Part shown: piece by piece, positions 1-9,231 of the stretch
Numbering within the stretch: position 1 is the first letter of the stretch
How the letters are laid out: every line of letters begins with the position of its first letter
From: Moniliophthora roreri
Taxonomy: Eukaryota; Basidiomycota; Agaricomycetes; Agaricales; Marasmiaceae
DNA length: 64,000 nucleotides
NCBI GenBank assembly: GCA_001466705.2
Contig: LATX02000200.1
Coordinates: 186,001 to 250,000, forward strand
Reading direction: 5' to 3'
Translations under genes and position numbers: made by a program
The notes under the pieces: generated by a model
What the model was told of the DNA's origin: nothing
The model's input: the letters and a program-made list of their open reading frames with translations, nothing else
Databases searched by the model: none

Positions 1-58
1 GTTTCGTTTCCGATTCAACAGGAAAGACGAGTGCAGCATCCCATTCTACAGTTGGCTA

Positions 59-679
59 GTGGGGATGAATACGTTGATCCAACGCACAAGGGAGCTACTC
101 CCCACATCGTCCCGAGCCGACAGACTCGCAAGCCATGCGATAATAGTTACTGGATTGGCAGAGTCGCACGGAATTGACATAGCCCTCAAATACGACATCA
201 GGCAGCGAGAGCTAGCAGCCAATGACCACCGCCACAACATCAAAGATCTAGACGTCATGTCTTTAACACTAGTAGCCAGTGCAGCAATGGCATCGACATC
301 GAACTCGCAGCAGAAAACCACATATCCAGCACTCCCTCAGCATCTTGGACGGAAGAGAAGTGGAAGGTTTTCCTTTCGAGTGATAAGGTTACTTAGACCG
401 TCCAAGCACCAGAAAATGACTGCCTGTTTCTGCTGCGGGCATGCTGGACATGCAGTGGCAGCTTGCTCAGCCACTTTGACGAAAGCAGGTATTGCGTGCA
501 CAATGTGGTCGAAGACAGAGAAGGGACCGGGATCCTTAGTAGCGTCAAACGGAAAGCAGTTTTGCTTTCGCTGGACAGTTGGATCCACTTGCCATTTCAG
601 TTCCACTTGCATCAACCTCCACCAGTGCACAATATGTGAATCCACTGATCACGGAGGAGGTGAATGTAACCACCTCTAG
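59..679 (+). pseudogene. DIRS gag-like zinc-knuckle protein
   Basis: The reading frame is open for 206 residues and has a CX2CX4HX4C zinc knuckle (CFCCGHAGHAVAAC) near residue 122. A second Cys/His-rich cluster near the C-terminus contains CTICESTDHGGGEC. This matches the nucleic-acid-binding gag-like protein that precedes reverse transcriptase in fungal DIRS elements. The true start may lie upstream of the window. It is part of the same dead element as the RT and recombinase blocks that follow. Confidence 0.6.
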
Positions 680-780
680 GGCTGACAACCCATGCAGAGT
701 AGTCACACCACTTATACCAGACCTTGTGGAAGATACCTTACATTCGCTTAATATTCTCTCATCTTGGTTGCACATAGTCA

Positions 781-2330
781 TTGGCTTATGGGAGGGTTTT
801 GATGTGGGTGTCAGAGGCTCACCCACATCCTCTCTCTCCTTTCGAGAATCATGCCTCAGCATATCTCGACCCCATGTTCATATCATCGTACATCAAGAGC
901 AAAATGGCTGCAGAACGGTACTTGCAGCCATATACCCCATGCGAGCTGGAGGAAACCATTGGGTTTTTCAGGACCTCGCCACTTGGGCTAGTCCCCAAGC
1001 CAAATTCCAACTCACTCCGGCTAATCCAGGACATGTCTTACCCATGGGACAACCTGAGCCTTTCATCTGTCAATGCAGGAATAGCAGCAGATGATTTCCC
1101 GACTGAGTGGGAAACATTCGACAAGACAGCAGAATTGATTCGGTCCTTACCCAGTGGCTGTATAGCAGCAACCTTCAACATATCAGCAGCCTACTGCCTA
1201 ACGCCAATACGGCCAGACCAACAGTGGGCCTTGTGTATATATTGGAATGGTTATGTGCACGTTGACCATGCAGTAATGTTTGGCCTCACGTCGAGTGCTG
1301 GTGTCTTTGGGGCAGTGGCAGACATGCTAGTAGCAATCTATCATGCTGCAGGCTACTGAGCGATCCTGAAGTGGATTGATGATTTCTTGGTTATTCACTT
1401 CCCAGGCAACACTTGGTTGGAGGAAGACTTTATAGAGCTGACGGGGAAGTTCAGAGTGCCATAGAGCAAGACAAAGCTCAGGCACCTGGTAGTGATACAA
1501 AGGTACATTGGCTTCGACTGGGATTTGGAGAGAAAGATGGTGGGATTCCCAGAAGAAAAGAGAGAGAAGCTGTTGGCTCTGCTGGCGTGGACCGAACCTC
1601 TCTTTCCAGTTTTCACATTGAAGGAAGCAGCAAGCCTGCACGGGAAGCTAGTGAATGCATCAGGCATCTTTCGCCTCATGCGCCCCTTCTTGCCATCAAT
1701 AACTCACTTCACAAAGTCATTCAATTCTCACTGGGCCTGGCTCCACCCACCGCCAGCACTCACAGCGGACCTATCATGAGTATTGTACTTACTGCAGATA
1801 AGCCCTGGGTGGATCCCCCTGTTTTCACCCGAGCCTCGCGACATTGATTGGTGGGGAGATGCAAGTACATCCTTTGGCATTGGAGTAGTGATTGGCCGTC
1901 ACTATGCACTGTGGAAATGGGCTCCAGGAATCACAGTAGGACCAGGGAACGAGCTCAACATTGGATGGGCCGAAGCAGTAGCAGTAGAGCTAGGCCTGCT
2001 CCTGCTAACTCACCTAGTGGACCAGTCTCTGTTAGATGTGGCACGGGGAGAGCATGTTCTAGTGAGATCCAACAACGAAGGAGTAGTCAAGGTAATCCAC
2101 AAGGGAAGAGCCAGGAGCAGGCCAATAAACCAGACCCACTCCGTCCAAATGTTTCGGGTTCGTCACACGGTTACCGTCGACGTACGTTAAGATGTCCCTG
2201 GCCACACCAACGTAGCAGATGCACTCTCTCGGGGCAACGTTAAAGGCTTCTTGAGAGGCTTCTCTCAGGCAGATTCGAAATTTCTTTTCCCGCTACCACC
2301 CCACCTTACTCCCCTCCTTCTACAGTTGTG
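781..2330 (+). pseudogene. DIRS reverse transcriptase / RNase H (broken)
   Basis: One reading frame runs from about 781 to 2330, interrupted by stops at 1357 (TGA), about 1462 (TAG), 1777 (TGA) and 2188 (TAA). Recognisable RT pieces are the FRTSPLGLVPKPN block, the RLIQDMSYP block, FNISAAY (the first catalytic-Asp region, here with Asn) and KWIDDFLVI (the xxDD catalytic motif) just after the first stop. RNase H pieces follow: DWWGDASTSFGIGVVIG, the NELNIGWAEAVAVELGL acidic region and the C-terminal VPGHTNVADALSRG. The frame is otherwise unshifted, so point mutations rather than indels inactivated it. Confidence 0.8.
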
Positions 2331-3591
2331 AATGCAATACAGACTTCCCCGGTGGTCCCAGTAGTGCAGCAGCTGGAGGTAGATGTTTGGGGAAGGCTGC
2401 AGCTACACCGCTCACTGCTACAGCCCAACTGCCGGGCTGAGCGCCGAATCTTCGAATGGAAAGGAGTCAACCAAGTGCCAGCCAAGGTAATCAACCACCC
2501 CCTGCTGCAGTTCATCGCTGACAGATCCTCGGAGTCATCACTCAGAGAAGCAGGGAGCTATGGCTCTGGTTTGAGAAAGTTCCATGTCTTTTGTGACATA
2601 TTTTCCATTCCGGAAAGTATCCACCTCCCGGCTCCCTTTGATCTTCTCCTCTCATTTGCACTATGGGTGGCAACAATCCCAGAGACAGTGAGTGAGGACT
2701 TATCCTCCATGGCTCAATTTGAGCCAGTTTCAATAGAAGTGGTCTGTAAATACCTATCTGCAGTCAGGGCTTGGCACATAGCACAAGGTTGGGACCCCCC
2801 TTTGTCTCACGAGCAGCATGACACTATCAACTGGCACTTGCGAGGACTTAGCAATCTACAGAAGTCGAGAAAGTGACCACCCCGGCCCCCTTTCACACTG
2901 GCAATGCTACGTGTACTCAAGGCAACCCTGGACCTCTCAGACCCTTTTGATGCATGCATCTGGGCCCTCGCATGCTGTGCCTTTTGGGGAATGATGCGAT
3001 TCAGTGAAGTAACAGTCAAATCCAGATCAGACTTTGATGGGACAAAGCACCTCAAGCAGAGCGATGTTACCTTTGGTGCTGACAACACCGGCAACCTGTT
3101 CACAACGCTACACCTGCCTTTGGCAAAGACAGCAGAGGCTGGAGAGGTACAGAAGGTTCATGTTACTGAGCACAAAGATACCTGTCCTTTGGATGCCTTG
3201 CTAAACCTAGCCAGGATGGTGCCAGCTGGCCCAAATGACCCATTATTCTCTTGGCGGGACAAGAAAGGAGAGATCAGACCAATGGTGTGCAAGGCAGCAT
3301 TGGAACACATTAACAGCATCATGACAGCTTGGGGTTGGGGTACCTCCTTTGGCCATTCCTTCCGCATTGGAGGTGCATCGCACTACATGTCCTTGGGTGA
3401 GTGGTATCAGGAAAGTGACATCAGAGTTGCTAACACCAGTTGAAGGGAAAGATCCAGAGATTATCCGCATTGCTGGCTGATGGAAATCACTGGCATACCA
3501 AACCTACCTGCAAGCATTTGAACTAGTGGTTTCCAAACACATGAACACAAACCCTTCTGACACAGTGCCTTGTTCCTCTGGTTGGGCTTAG
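2328..3591 (+). pseudogene. DIRS tyrosine recombinase (broken, with one intron)
   Basis: Tyrosine recombinases cut and rejoin DNA to integrate DIRS elements. An N-terminal helical domain (about 2430-2870) is followed by the catalytic domain. The first catalytic Arg is in GMMRFSEVTV, the HxxR box is HSFRIGGAS, and the nucleophile is probably the Tyr in LAYQTYLQAFE. Reaching the last motif needs removal of a short intron (gtgagt near 3397 to ccag at 3440). In-frame TGA codons at about 2874 and 3475 break the protein. In the second, the stop sits next to a conserved Trp. Confidence 0.75.
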
Positions 3592-3912
3592 CGTCGTATC
3601 ACGCCGCAGATCATTCCTCGGCTTTTGGGTGGGCGGTGTGATCCCTCCACATTCCCAGTCGAGCTTCGCTCGTCCCCAGCCCAACCTAGAGTTCCTCAGT
3701 TGTTGGTTAGCACACATTAGATGAAGTTGGAAGGGCCTGACTTAAGTGCTGGTCCTTTCAGTTCGTTCACTTAACGCCACCTAAAAGATGCCTGAGAGCT
3801 CAGACTGTCCTGCATCTGCTTTCATTACCTAAATGAGCAGCTTCTCAAACTGGCAAATGCGACGTTTCTTCAGCTTTTCAACTGCACAACACTTCTTTCA
3901 CCAACACCCATC

Positions 3913-4407
3913 ATGAGCTTCAGAATTGAAGATTATTTTTTCTCGTGAGTTCCATTGTTTCGTACAAAAGCTGTTACTAACGCTGCCTTTGTACTAGTGA
4001 CGAGCTGAAACCCCTTCATCCCTGGGAGAAGAAGAAGATACGACATGACTTAAAGATCTCGAGAATGAACACATATCAAAGGGACTGGATACTGAGCAAT
4101 GAAGATCATTACGCACATTATCAAGACCACCCTCACAACCCTCGGGATGTGAAGTTTTGGGGAGCAATGGACCGGCTTGTAGGATCTTGGCTGTTAGAGG
4201 TGGGCCCTCCAGACTGGAGAGAATGGAGGACACAGAAGCGACACTATTACTGCCGCTGTCTGGTTAGGGTGCGTACTATTTACCCTTCTTGTGAAACTTA
4301 CCTCTAATGATGATCCACAGAAGCTAATCAGGCTGTGGGATGCGCTGAGCGAAAATGATCAAGGCTGCCTAAAGTTGAAGAAGAGTCAGCTGGCAGTGAT
4401 GTCATAA
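3913..4407 (+). CDS. Small uncharacterised spliced gene, end supplied by an LTR
   Basis: I do not recognise the protein. Three exons (3913-3944, 3998-4268, 4321-4407) join in frame across two introns of 53 and 52 bp, both GT..AG. The first has a CTAAC branch site. The product is about 129 residues, basic and aromatic-rich (for example HPWEKKKIRHDLKISR), with no clear domain. The last three codons (ATG TCA TAA) overlap the end of a Copia LTR that begins at 4400, so the native C-terminus has been replaced. If the inserted DNA and one AGTGA target copy are removed, the native frame ends four codons later, so the damage is slight. Confidence 0.5.
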
Positions 4408-4619
4408 ATTGGTGATTTGGAAGATTATGAGAAGTCAGATCAATTGTCCATCAGTAAAGAATAAGTATAGTTTTTATAGTAGATTTTGTATTTTATGTAT
4501 GAAATATGTATGTGAGTTGGTAATTTATATGAGACGAAACCAAGAGACAAAACATGTGAGAGTAATATGAGAAAAAGGCCAAAACGAGTCCAAGGATGCA
4601 AAAACACTATTTCACGACA
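4400..4619 (-). repeat. Copia-type LTR (3' LTR of the 4.4-5.0 kb fragment)
   Basis: This 220-bp repeat begins TGTCGTGAAAT and ends ATTTATGACA in element orientation, with the short TG..CA inverted ends of an LTR. It matches the 15644-15862 LTR almost base for base and the 14350-14569 LTR more loosely. A purine-rich tract (GCGGGGGAG) lies directly inside it. Confidence 0.85.
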
Positions 4620-4630
4620 CTCCCCCGCAG

Positions 4631-5040
4631 ACGAGGACTCACATAGCATAATGATTTGCGAAATTCGAAGTCGGCATAGCCTGGGTTGTGGAGCCATCAT
4701 TTCTTCTGAGTCTGAGATACCACTCCGGGTACTGCCCCTCCTTCTTTCCTCCTTCCCTAAAACACTCCTCAATCGCATGGCCCATGTGCCAGCACTTTGG
4801 ATTCTCACATTTCACCAGCATCTCTGTGGCCGCATCTCTTCTATTCTTCCAAGCCTTCACTGTCTTGCTGCTCGGTCCTCCATTTGGTTTCTCGTCTTCG
4901 CCCATCAATGTCTCCAATAAGTTTGCAGCTCGCACCACCACCCTAGTCCTGTATTCCCATGCCCTGTAATTCTCTTCTCCCTTCAGTTTGTGAGAGGCCA
5001 AACCATCATCGCGGAGCCTGACAACCTCGATTTTCCTCAC
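4631..5040 (-). pseudogene. Copia Gag, internally deleted
   Basis: The N-terminal UBN2-type Gag segment (KGEENYRAWEYRTRVVV) is joined directly to the C-terminal zinc knuckle CENPKCWHMGHAIEEC (CX4CX4HX4C). The copy at 14785-15624 has about 155 extra residues between these parts. The deletion ends fall at a short shared sequence, AATGT. The rest reads without a stop. No protease, integrase or RT follows. Confidence 0.75.
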
Positions 5041-5278
5041 CCAGAAAGTGATATCACAATGATCTTCTCCCCCACTTTATGAGCCGATTCGATGATTCCA
5101 TCAAGGATCAACCAATGACTTTCAAGACTCAAGCCTACAACTTCAAGGTTCTCTTCAATGCTCTAGCTCTCAAGCCATCTGCAGTGGTCAAATGCTTTGG
5201 TCTCACCTACTCAGCCCTACTAGGTTCTATGGCTTGGCTCTCTGGCTGACTTTCAGTGACTAATAGGTTTTTTTTCAG

Positions 5279-6189
5279 CATTATGATTCCACCTCGCAGT
5301 CGGAATCACGTCAACAAAAATGGCAGGGTGTAGGATATGACAAATTTGAGAGGACTTCGAACCAGGTGTGTTGTACTTATATCTGCTGGTGCATTTGGTC
5401 TGACTAATTGGCAATAGCCAGTCCCAAACGACCTCAAGATGGTCACCTGTAATGCAGTCGCCATGCCATGGGCTTCTACCCAGACAGAAATCAGCTGGCC
5501 AACCTTACCTGCATTGACAACTGTGTTACACTGTCAATAAGCTGTGGCAGCATATCCTTAATATGGCATTTATGGATTGAATGATAGGTAATTTTGTGTA
5601 TTGTAAGTGTATTTTATGGTATTGTACAATATTGGGACCTTGTTGTGCAATACCATCACATACAAGCGGAATTGGTATTGAAAAAGCCAATTTCCACATT
5701 TTAAAATACAAATAATACAATTGTAGCTTTGCTGATGAAATGTCAAATCCAGGCCAGGACACTGACGCGAAGCTCTTGCACAGGCACAGTACCACTATCC
5801 CGCTGCCCCAGATGTCAGCTTGCCAACATCGTGTCCCAGGGGAATACGAGCAGATGCCAACAAATACTATAATCACTGTGTTGACATTCAAGCTTCGTGC
5901 CACTCTGCGAGATCCCTCCCCAATCATCAATGGAACCCCATCTATTTCTACCCCTCCTAGTGCAACTGTCATGCATTGGCTTATAGCCACAGGGGTGTTT
6001 TCTTTGCTCATTCTGCTGAGCATAGCTTGTTTCATCCTTTTTCTCGAGCACAGGCGATGTCGGCGAAAAAAATACTGGAAAAGTCTGTCGACGCTTATGC
6101 CATATACATATGTTGAGACAGAACAGAGATGTAAAGCACAGTGGAGTGTGCTCAACTCACATTTGTACAAGAGCTTGCTAGAACCTTGA
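5279..6189 (+). pseudogene. Single-pass membrane protein gene interrupted by an insertion
   Basis: I cannot assign a family. Exon pieces 5279-5365 and 5418-5491 join across a 52-bp GT..AG intron. The frame resumes at 5742 once a 245-bp insertion and one copy of a GAAAT duplication are removed. The C-terminal part has a Ser/Thr/Pro-rich segment, one membrane helix (WLIATGVFSLLILLSIACF) and a basic RRCRRKK stretch. That fits a type I protein with a short cytoplasmic tail. No convincing start exon was found. The open stretch 5081-5240 may hold upstream exons but I could not join it. Confidence 0.45.
5492..5736. mobile_element. 245-bp MITE-like insertion, copy 1
   Basis: The segment is AT-rich, has no coding content and is repeated at 6582-6826 with few differences. 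It starts CAGCTGGCC and ends GCTTTGCTGAT, and is bracketed by GAAAT at 5487-5491 and 5737-5741. It sits inside a coding exon. Terminal inverted repeats are weak (CAG..CTG), so the superfamily is uncertain. Confidence 0.55.
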
Positions 6190-6579
6190 GGGTTGTAGAG
6201 GTGTGATGTGCAGAGTAGTCAATGTAAATTGAACTGGAGAATGTAGCTACATACATGCTTGCTTTTATACTACTCTAAAGGATAAGTTCTGTGGATAAAC
6301 GGTGAAACCTAGTAAGCTATGGATGTAAGCTACTGAATACTTATGAGATAAAGTATCCAAGAATAATGTGTCTCGGAGAGACACAATACAATCGTCTGAC
6401 AGCGGAAGGAACTATACATGAATACTACATGTGTTCTACTGTATTGTGCATGAGGCTACAATACTCCTACTGGACAAGGGAGCACTCCTATGACTGTAGT
6501 GCAAGCTCCGGAGAAGCTCAGGAACGTACTTTGTAAGTTCCGTAGTTGATCACAGATGCAAGTAATACAATAACTAATG
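6190..6579. other. Non-coding stretch
   Basis: No gene is seen. The sequence is AT-rich and contains short near-palindromes, for example around the GTGTCTC / GAGACAC pair near 6370. It could be part of an unrecognised repeat because it ends at an assembly gap. Confidence 0.3.
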
Positions 6580-6580
6580 N
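6580..6580. other. Single-N assembly join
   Basis: A single n interrupts the sequence. The DNA immediately to its right repeats the insertion found at 5492-5736, which suggests two contigs with related ends were joined here. Confidence 0.8.
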
Positions 6581-6581
6581 T

Positions 6582-6826
6582 CAGCCGGCCAACCTTACCT
6601 GCATTGACGACTGTGTTACACCATCAATAAGCTGTGGCAGCATATCCTTAATATGGCATTTACGGATTGAATAATAGGTAATTTTGTGTATTGTAAGTGT
6701 ATTTTATGGTATTGTACAATATCGGGACCTCGTTGTGCAATACCATCACATACGAGCGGAATTGGTATTGAAAAAGCCGATTTCCACATTTTAGAATACA
6801 AATAATACAATTGTAGCTTTGCTGAT
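6582..6826. mobile_element. 245-bp MITE-like insertion, copy 2
   Basis: Near-identical to 5492-5736, differing mainly by C/T and A/G changes. It directly abuts the N at 6580 and the tandem array on its right. Confidence 0.55.
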
Positions 6827-6829
6827 CAG

Positions 6830-8110
6830 TGGAGCATCAAAACTTTGCTTCCGAGGGCTGAAAATCTTCAGCAGTAGGTATCCTGAGAAAAGTTTGCTGC
6901 TTACCTCGAGCGCAGTAATTTTACTGCCTCCAGGCAGAAGTACTTGATCTGGGACCCGAAAGAAATTTTGTTATACCTCTGGAGCATCGAAATTTTGCTT
7001 CTGGAGGTTGAATTTCTTCAGCGGTAGGTATAGCGTTATATTTTTGTTGCCTCCCAGATGGAAGTACTCTACCTGGGACCCAAACAAAAAATGTCTCCTC
7101 TTGCTGAGCGTCGAAATTTTGTCAGTGAGAGGGTTAGAAACACATATGGTGTTGAAATTATGCCGCTCATGCTGAACACCATAATGCCATTGGCTCCCTG
7201 GCAGAATTCCTGTATCTGGGCACTGAAGATTTTTTCTCCCCTCTTGCTGGGTGTCGAAATTTTGTCCATGAGTGGGCTAGAAACACATAGGGTGTCAAAA
7301 TTATGCCGTTCATGCTGAGCACTGTAATTTCGCAATTTGTTGAAATTATAGTGTTGAAATTATGCCGCTCATGCTGAGCACCGTAATGCCATTGGCTCCC
7401 TGGCGGAATTTCTGTATCTGGGCACCGAAGAATTTTTCTCCCCTCTTGCTGGGCATCGAAATTTTGTCCATGAGTGGGCTAGAAACACATATGGTGTCAA
7501 AATTATGCTACTCATGCTGAGCAACATAATTTCGCTGACTCCTGGCAGAATTTCTGTACCCGAGACCCAAAGAGTTTTTCTCCCCTTGCTGAGCGTCGAA
7601 ATTTTGCTCATGACGCCTGTGAACAAGTTAGAAATATGTATGGTGCCAATATTTTGCCACTCGCACTGAGCACCATAATTTCACTGGCTTCCTGGCGGAA
7701 TTTCTGTGACTGGGACCCAAGGAAAACTTTCTTCCGTTGCTGAGCATCGAAATTTTGTTCATGGCACCTGTGAACGGGTTAGAAATATGTATGGTATTGA
7801 ATTCTTGCCACTCACGCTGAGCACTGTAATTTCGCTAACTTCCTGGCAGAGTGTCTACATCTGGGATCTGAAGGAACTTCTCTTCTCTTGCTGAGCATCG
7901 AAATTCCGCCCATGGTGCCTTTGAACAGGTTAGAAACATGTACAATGCCAAAAACTTGCCGCTCACACCAAGCATTATAATAATTTCGCTGGCTCCCTTG
8001 CAGAATTTCTGTATCTGAGACCTGAAAAACTTTTCTCCCCTTGCTGAAGAACAAAATTTCATCCATGGCCCCTGTAAATAGGTTTGAAATATGTATAGTG
8101 ATAAACATGA
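6830..8110. repeat. Satellite-like tandem array, about 150-bp units
   Basis: The core TCGAAATTTTG recurs near 6985, 7110, 7251, 7453, 7591, 7745 and 7896, with a weaker match near 8047. Spacing is about 138-154 bp, except one interval of about 200 bp that holds a partial extra duplication. Each unit also carries a shared block with CTGAGCACCATAATTTC and CTCCCTGGCAGAATTTCTG. Open frames here are accidental. No transposon ends were seen. Confidence 0.8.
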
Positions 8111-8144
8111 AAAAATACACTTACGTATATTACCTATTATGTTC

Positions 8145-8400
8145 TCTAGTCAGAGTTGAACCCGCAAATAGAGGAGGTATGAAACAGGCTAATGCGAAGA
8201 AGTTCATACCATACTAACCATCTCCGCTGTTGAGATTGTTATTTGTTCCTGTAAATCGGTTTGAAATATGTACAGTGATAAATGCAAAAAATACACTTAC
8301 ATGCCTAACGTATTATGCCTCTAGCGAGAGTCGAACCCACAACTTACGTGGTTCAGTAAGTCTCATTGACGCAAACCACTAAGCTATACAGTTATTACCC
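8145..8400 (-). repeat. Two tRNA-like (SINE-type) modules
   Basis: Read on the minus strand, two units each hold pol III-like boxes. The unit at 8318-8396 has an A-box-like TAGCTTAGTGG and a B-box-like GGTTCGACTC. The unit at 8145-8222 has a TGGTTAGTATGG box and a GGTTCAACTC box. Neither folds into a full tRNA with a paired acceptor stem by eye, so these look like tRNA-derived repeat heads rather than tRNA genes. Confidence 0.5.
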
Positions 8401-8904
8401 AGTCCTTTATACATTATATGTCCTTTATACAGTGGCCTCGGGATGGGTCATAACATCGAATTTTGCCCTCGGACTTTTTGTAAACCCAAAGAACTATCAC
8501 GTATGCACAACATACTAACTCCTAGAGGTGTAAAATTAATACAGTAAAATACAGTGTCTGAAATACAGCTGAGAATGAGAGTAATTTGCATGCTGCAATC
8601 CCTGGATGCTGTTTCTCACTGCAAATTTTCAGTATTATCTTTTATACACCTATTAGCACTGTAAGCAATACTTTATAAGATCAGAATTATTCAATAAATA
8701 CCAATGTGAATGAAGAGAGTGGAAGAGGTTGGAAGAGTCACATCACGCTTTCCTAATGGGTCGACACAGCAATTGAGCCTGGGCATGTGGTGGACATGCA
8801 GGCAAGTCCCGGATGGATATTGGATCAGAATTTAACGTCACAGCCCCTCCATTAAGCAGTCACACCGTCTGTGACCAGCATATAAAGGACTCAATTTTAG
8901 ATGA
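8401..8904. other. Intergenic, possible LTR-like sequence
   Basis: No gene is seen. A CAGTCCTTTATAC motif shared with the repeats at 9.1 kb and 61.6 kb occurs at the left. Toward the right, a GC-richer block precedes a TATAAAGG motif at about 8880. This resembles an LTR promoter, but I could not define both ends. Confidence 0.3.
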
Positions 8905-9155
8905 TAAGGCCTGATTCTACTGATTCTCTTCATTGTATACCTGTATCCCCTCTGATAATAGTTCTTACTGTCTCAATTTCATATAATTACACTAGGAATT
9001 CATCTAGTCTAAACTGATTGTCTCAAAAATGTGGCCAAGTCAATTCCGAGGCACAAATAGATTTCGCTGTATAAAGGACCGGGTAATAACTGTAGAGGAG
9101 TTACGAAGCACGCTAATGCGAGCAGTTCATACCATACTAATCACCTCTTATCACT
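8905..9155 (-). repeat. Dispersed repeat, inverted copy of 61642-61830
   Basis: The segment about 8905-9097 matches the reverse complement of 61642-61830, including GACTTGGCCACATTTTTGAG and the AGTCCTTTATA end. The adjoining 9098-9155 resembles the tRNA-like unit at 8145-8222. Copies flank the window near both ends. Confidence 0.65.
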
Positions 9156-9231
9156 TCTGGTATGAAAATTGGTCATCTTAGACTCCAATTGACCACAAGA
9201 ATACAAGCTACAGCACAGATTACATATTAGT

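Larger units (their letters stand above)
1..3600 (+). mobile_element. Degenerate DIRS-type (tyrosine recombinase) retrotransposon
   Basis: Three coding blocks lie in the order of DIRS elements: a zinc-knuckle protein (59-679), reverse transcriptase plus RNase H in one broken frame (781-2330), and a tyrosine recombinase (2328-3591). The block order, the RT subtype and the presence of a tyrosine recombinase instead of a DDE integrase are the evidence. Each block has in-frame stops, so the copy is dead. I could not find its terminal repeats. The left end is probably outside the window and the right end near 3.6-3.7 kb is approximate. Confidence 0.8.
4400..5046 (-). mobile_element. 5'-truncated Copia gag-only retroelement copy
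   Basis: The fragment contains one LTR (4400-4619), the polypurine tract and a gag remnant (to about 5040). It has no 5' LTR and no pol. The 5-bp AGTGA lies at 4395-4399 and again at 5047-5051, which looks like a target duplication despite the missing 5' LTR. It is a relative of the element at 14350-15862. Confidence 0.75.

Noticed and set aside
337..645. Minus-strand frames opposite the DIRS gag-like gene
   Set aside because: Shadow frames. The plus strand holds the zinc-knuckle motif.
781..3591. TGA read as tryptophan (codon reassignment) in the DIRS genes
   Set aside because: Neighbouring host genes end normally with TGA, and one TGA in a sister Gag is CGA. Decay explains the stops better.
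5526..6170. 214-codon minus-strand frame over the membrane-protein gene
   Set aside because: It crosses the inserted repeat and has no recognisable domain. The plus strand has a membrane helix and in-frame exon joins.
6830..8110. CRISPR-like repeat array
   Set aside because: Units are about 150 bp, imperfect and without unique spacers, and the genome is eukaryotic.
7058..8120. Several open frames of 60-100 codons on both strands
   Set aside because: They lie in the tandem array and follow its repeat unit. None has intron structure or a recognisable motif.
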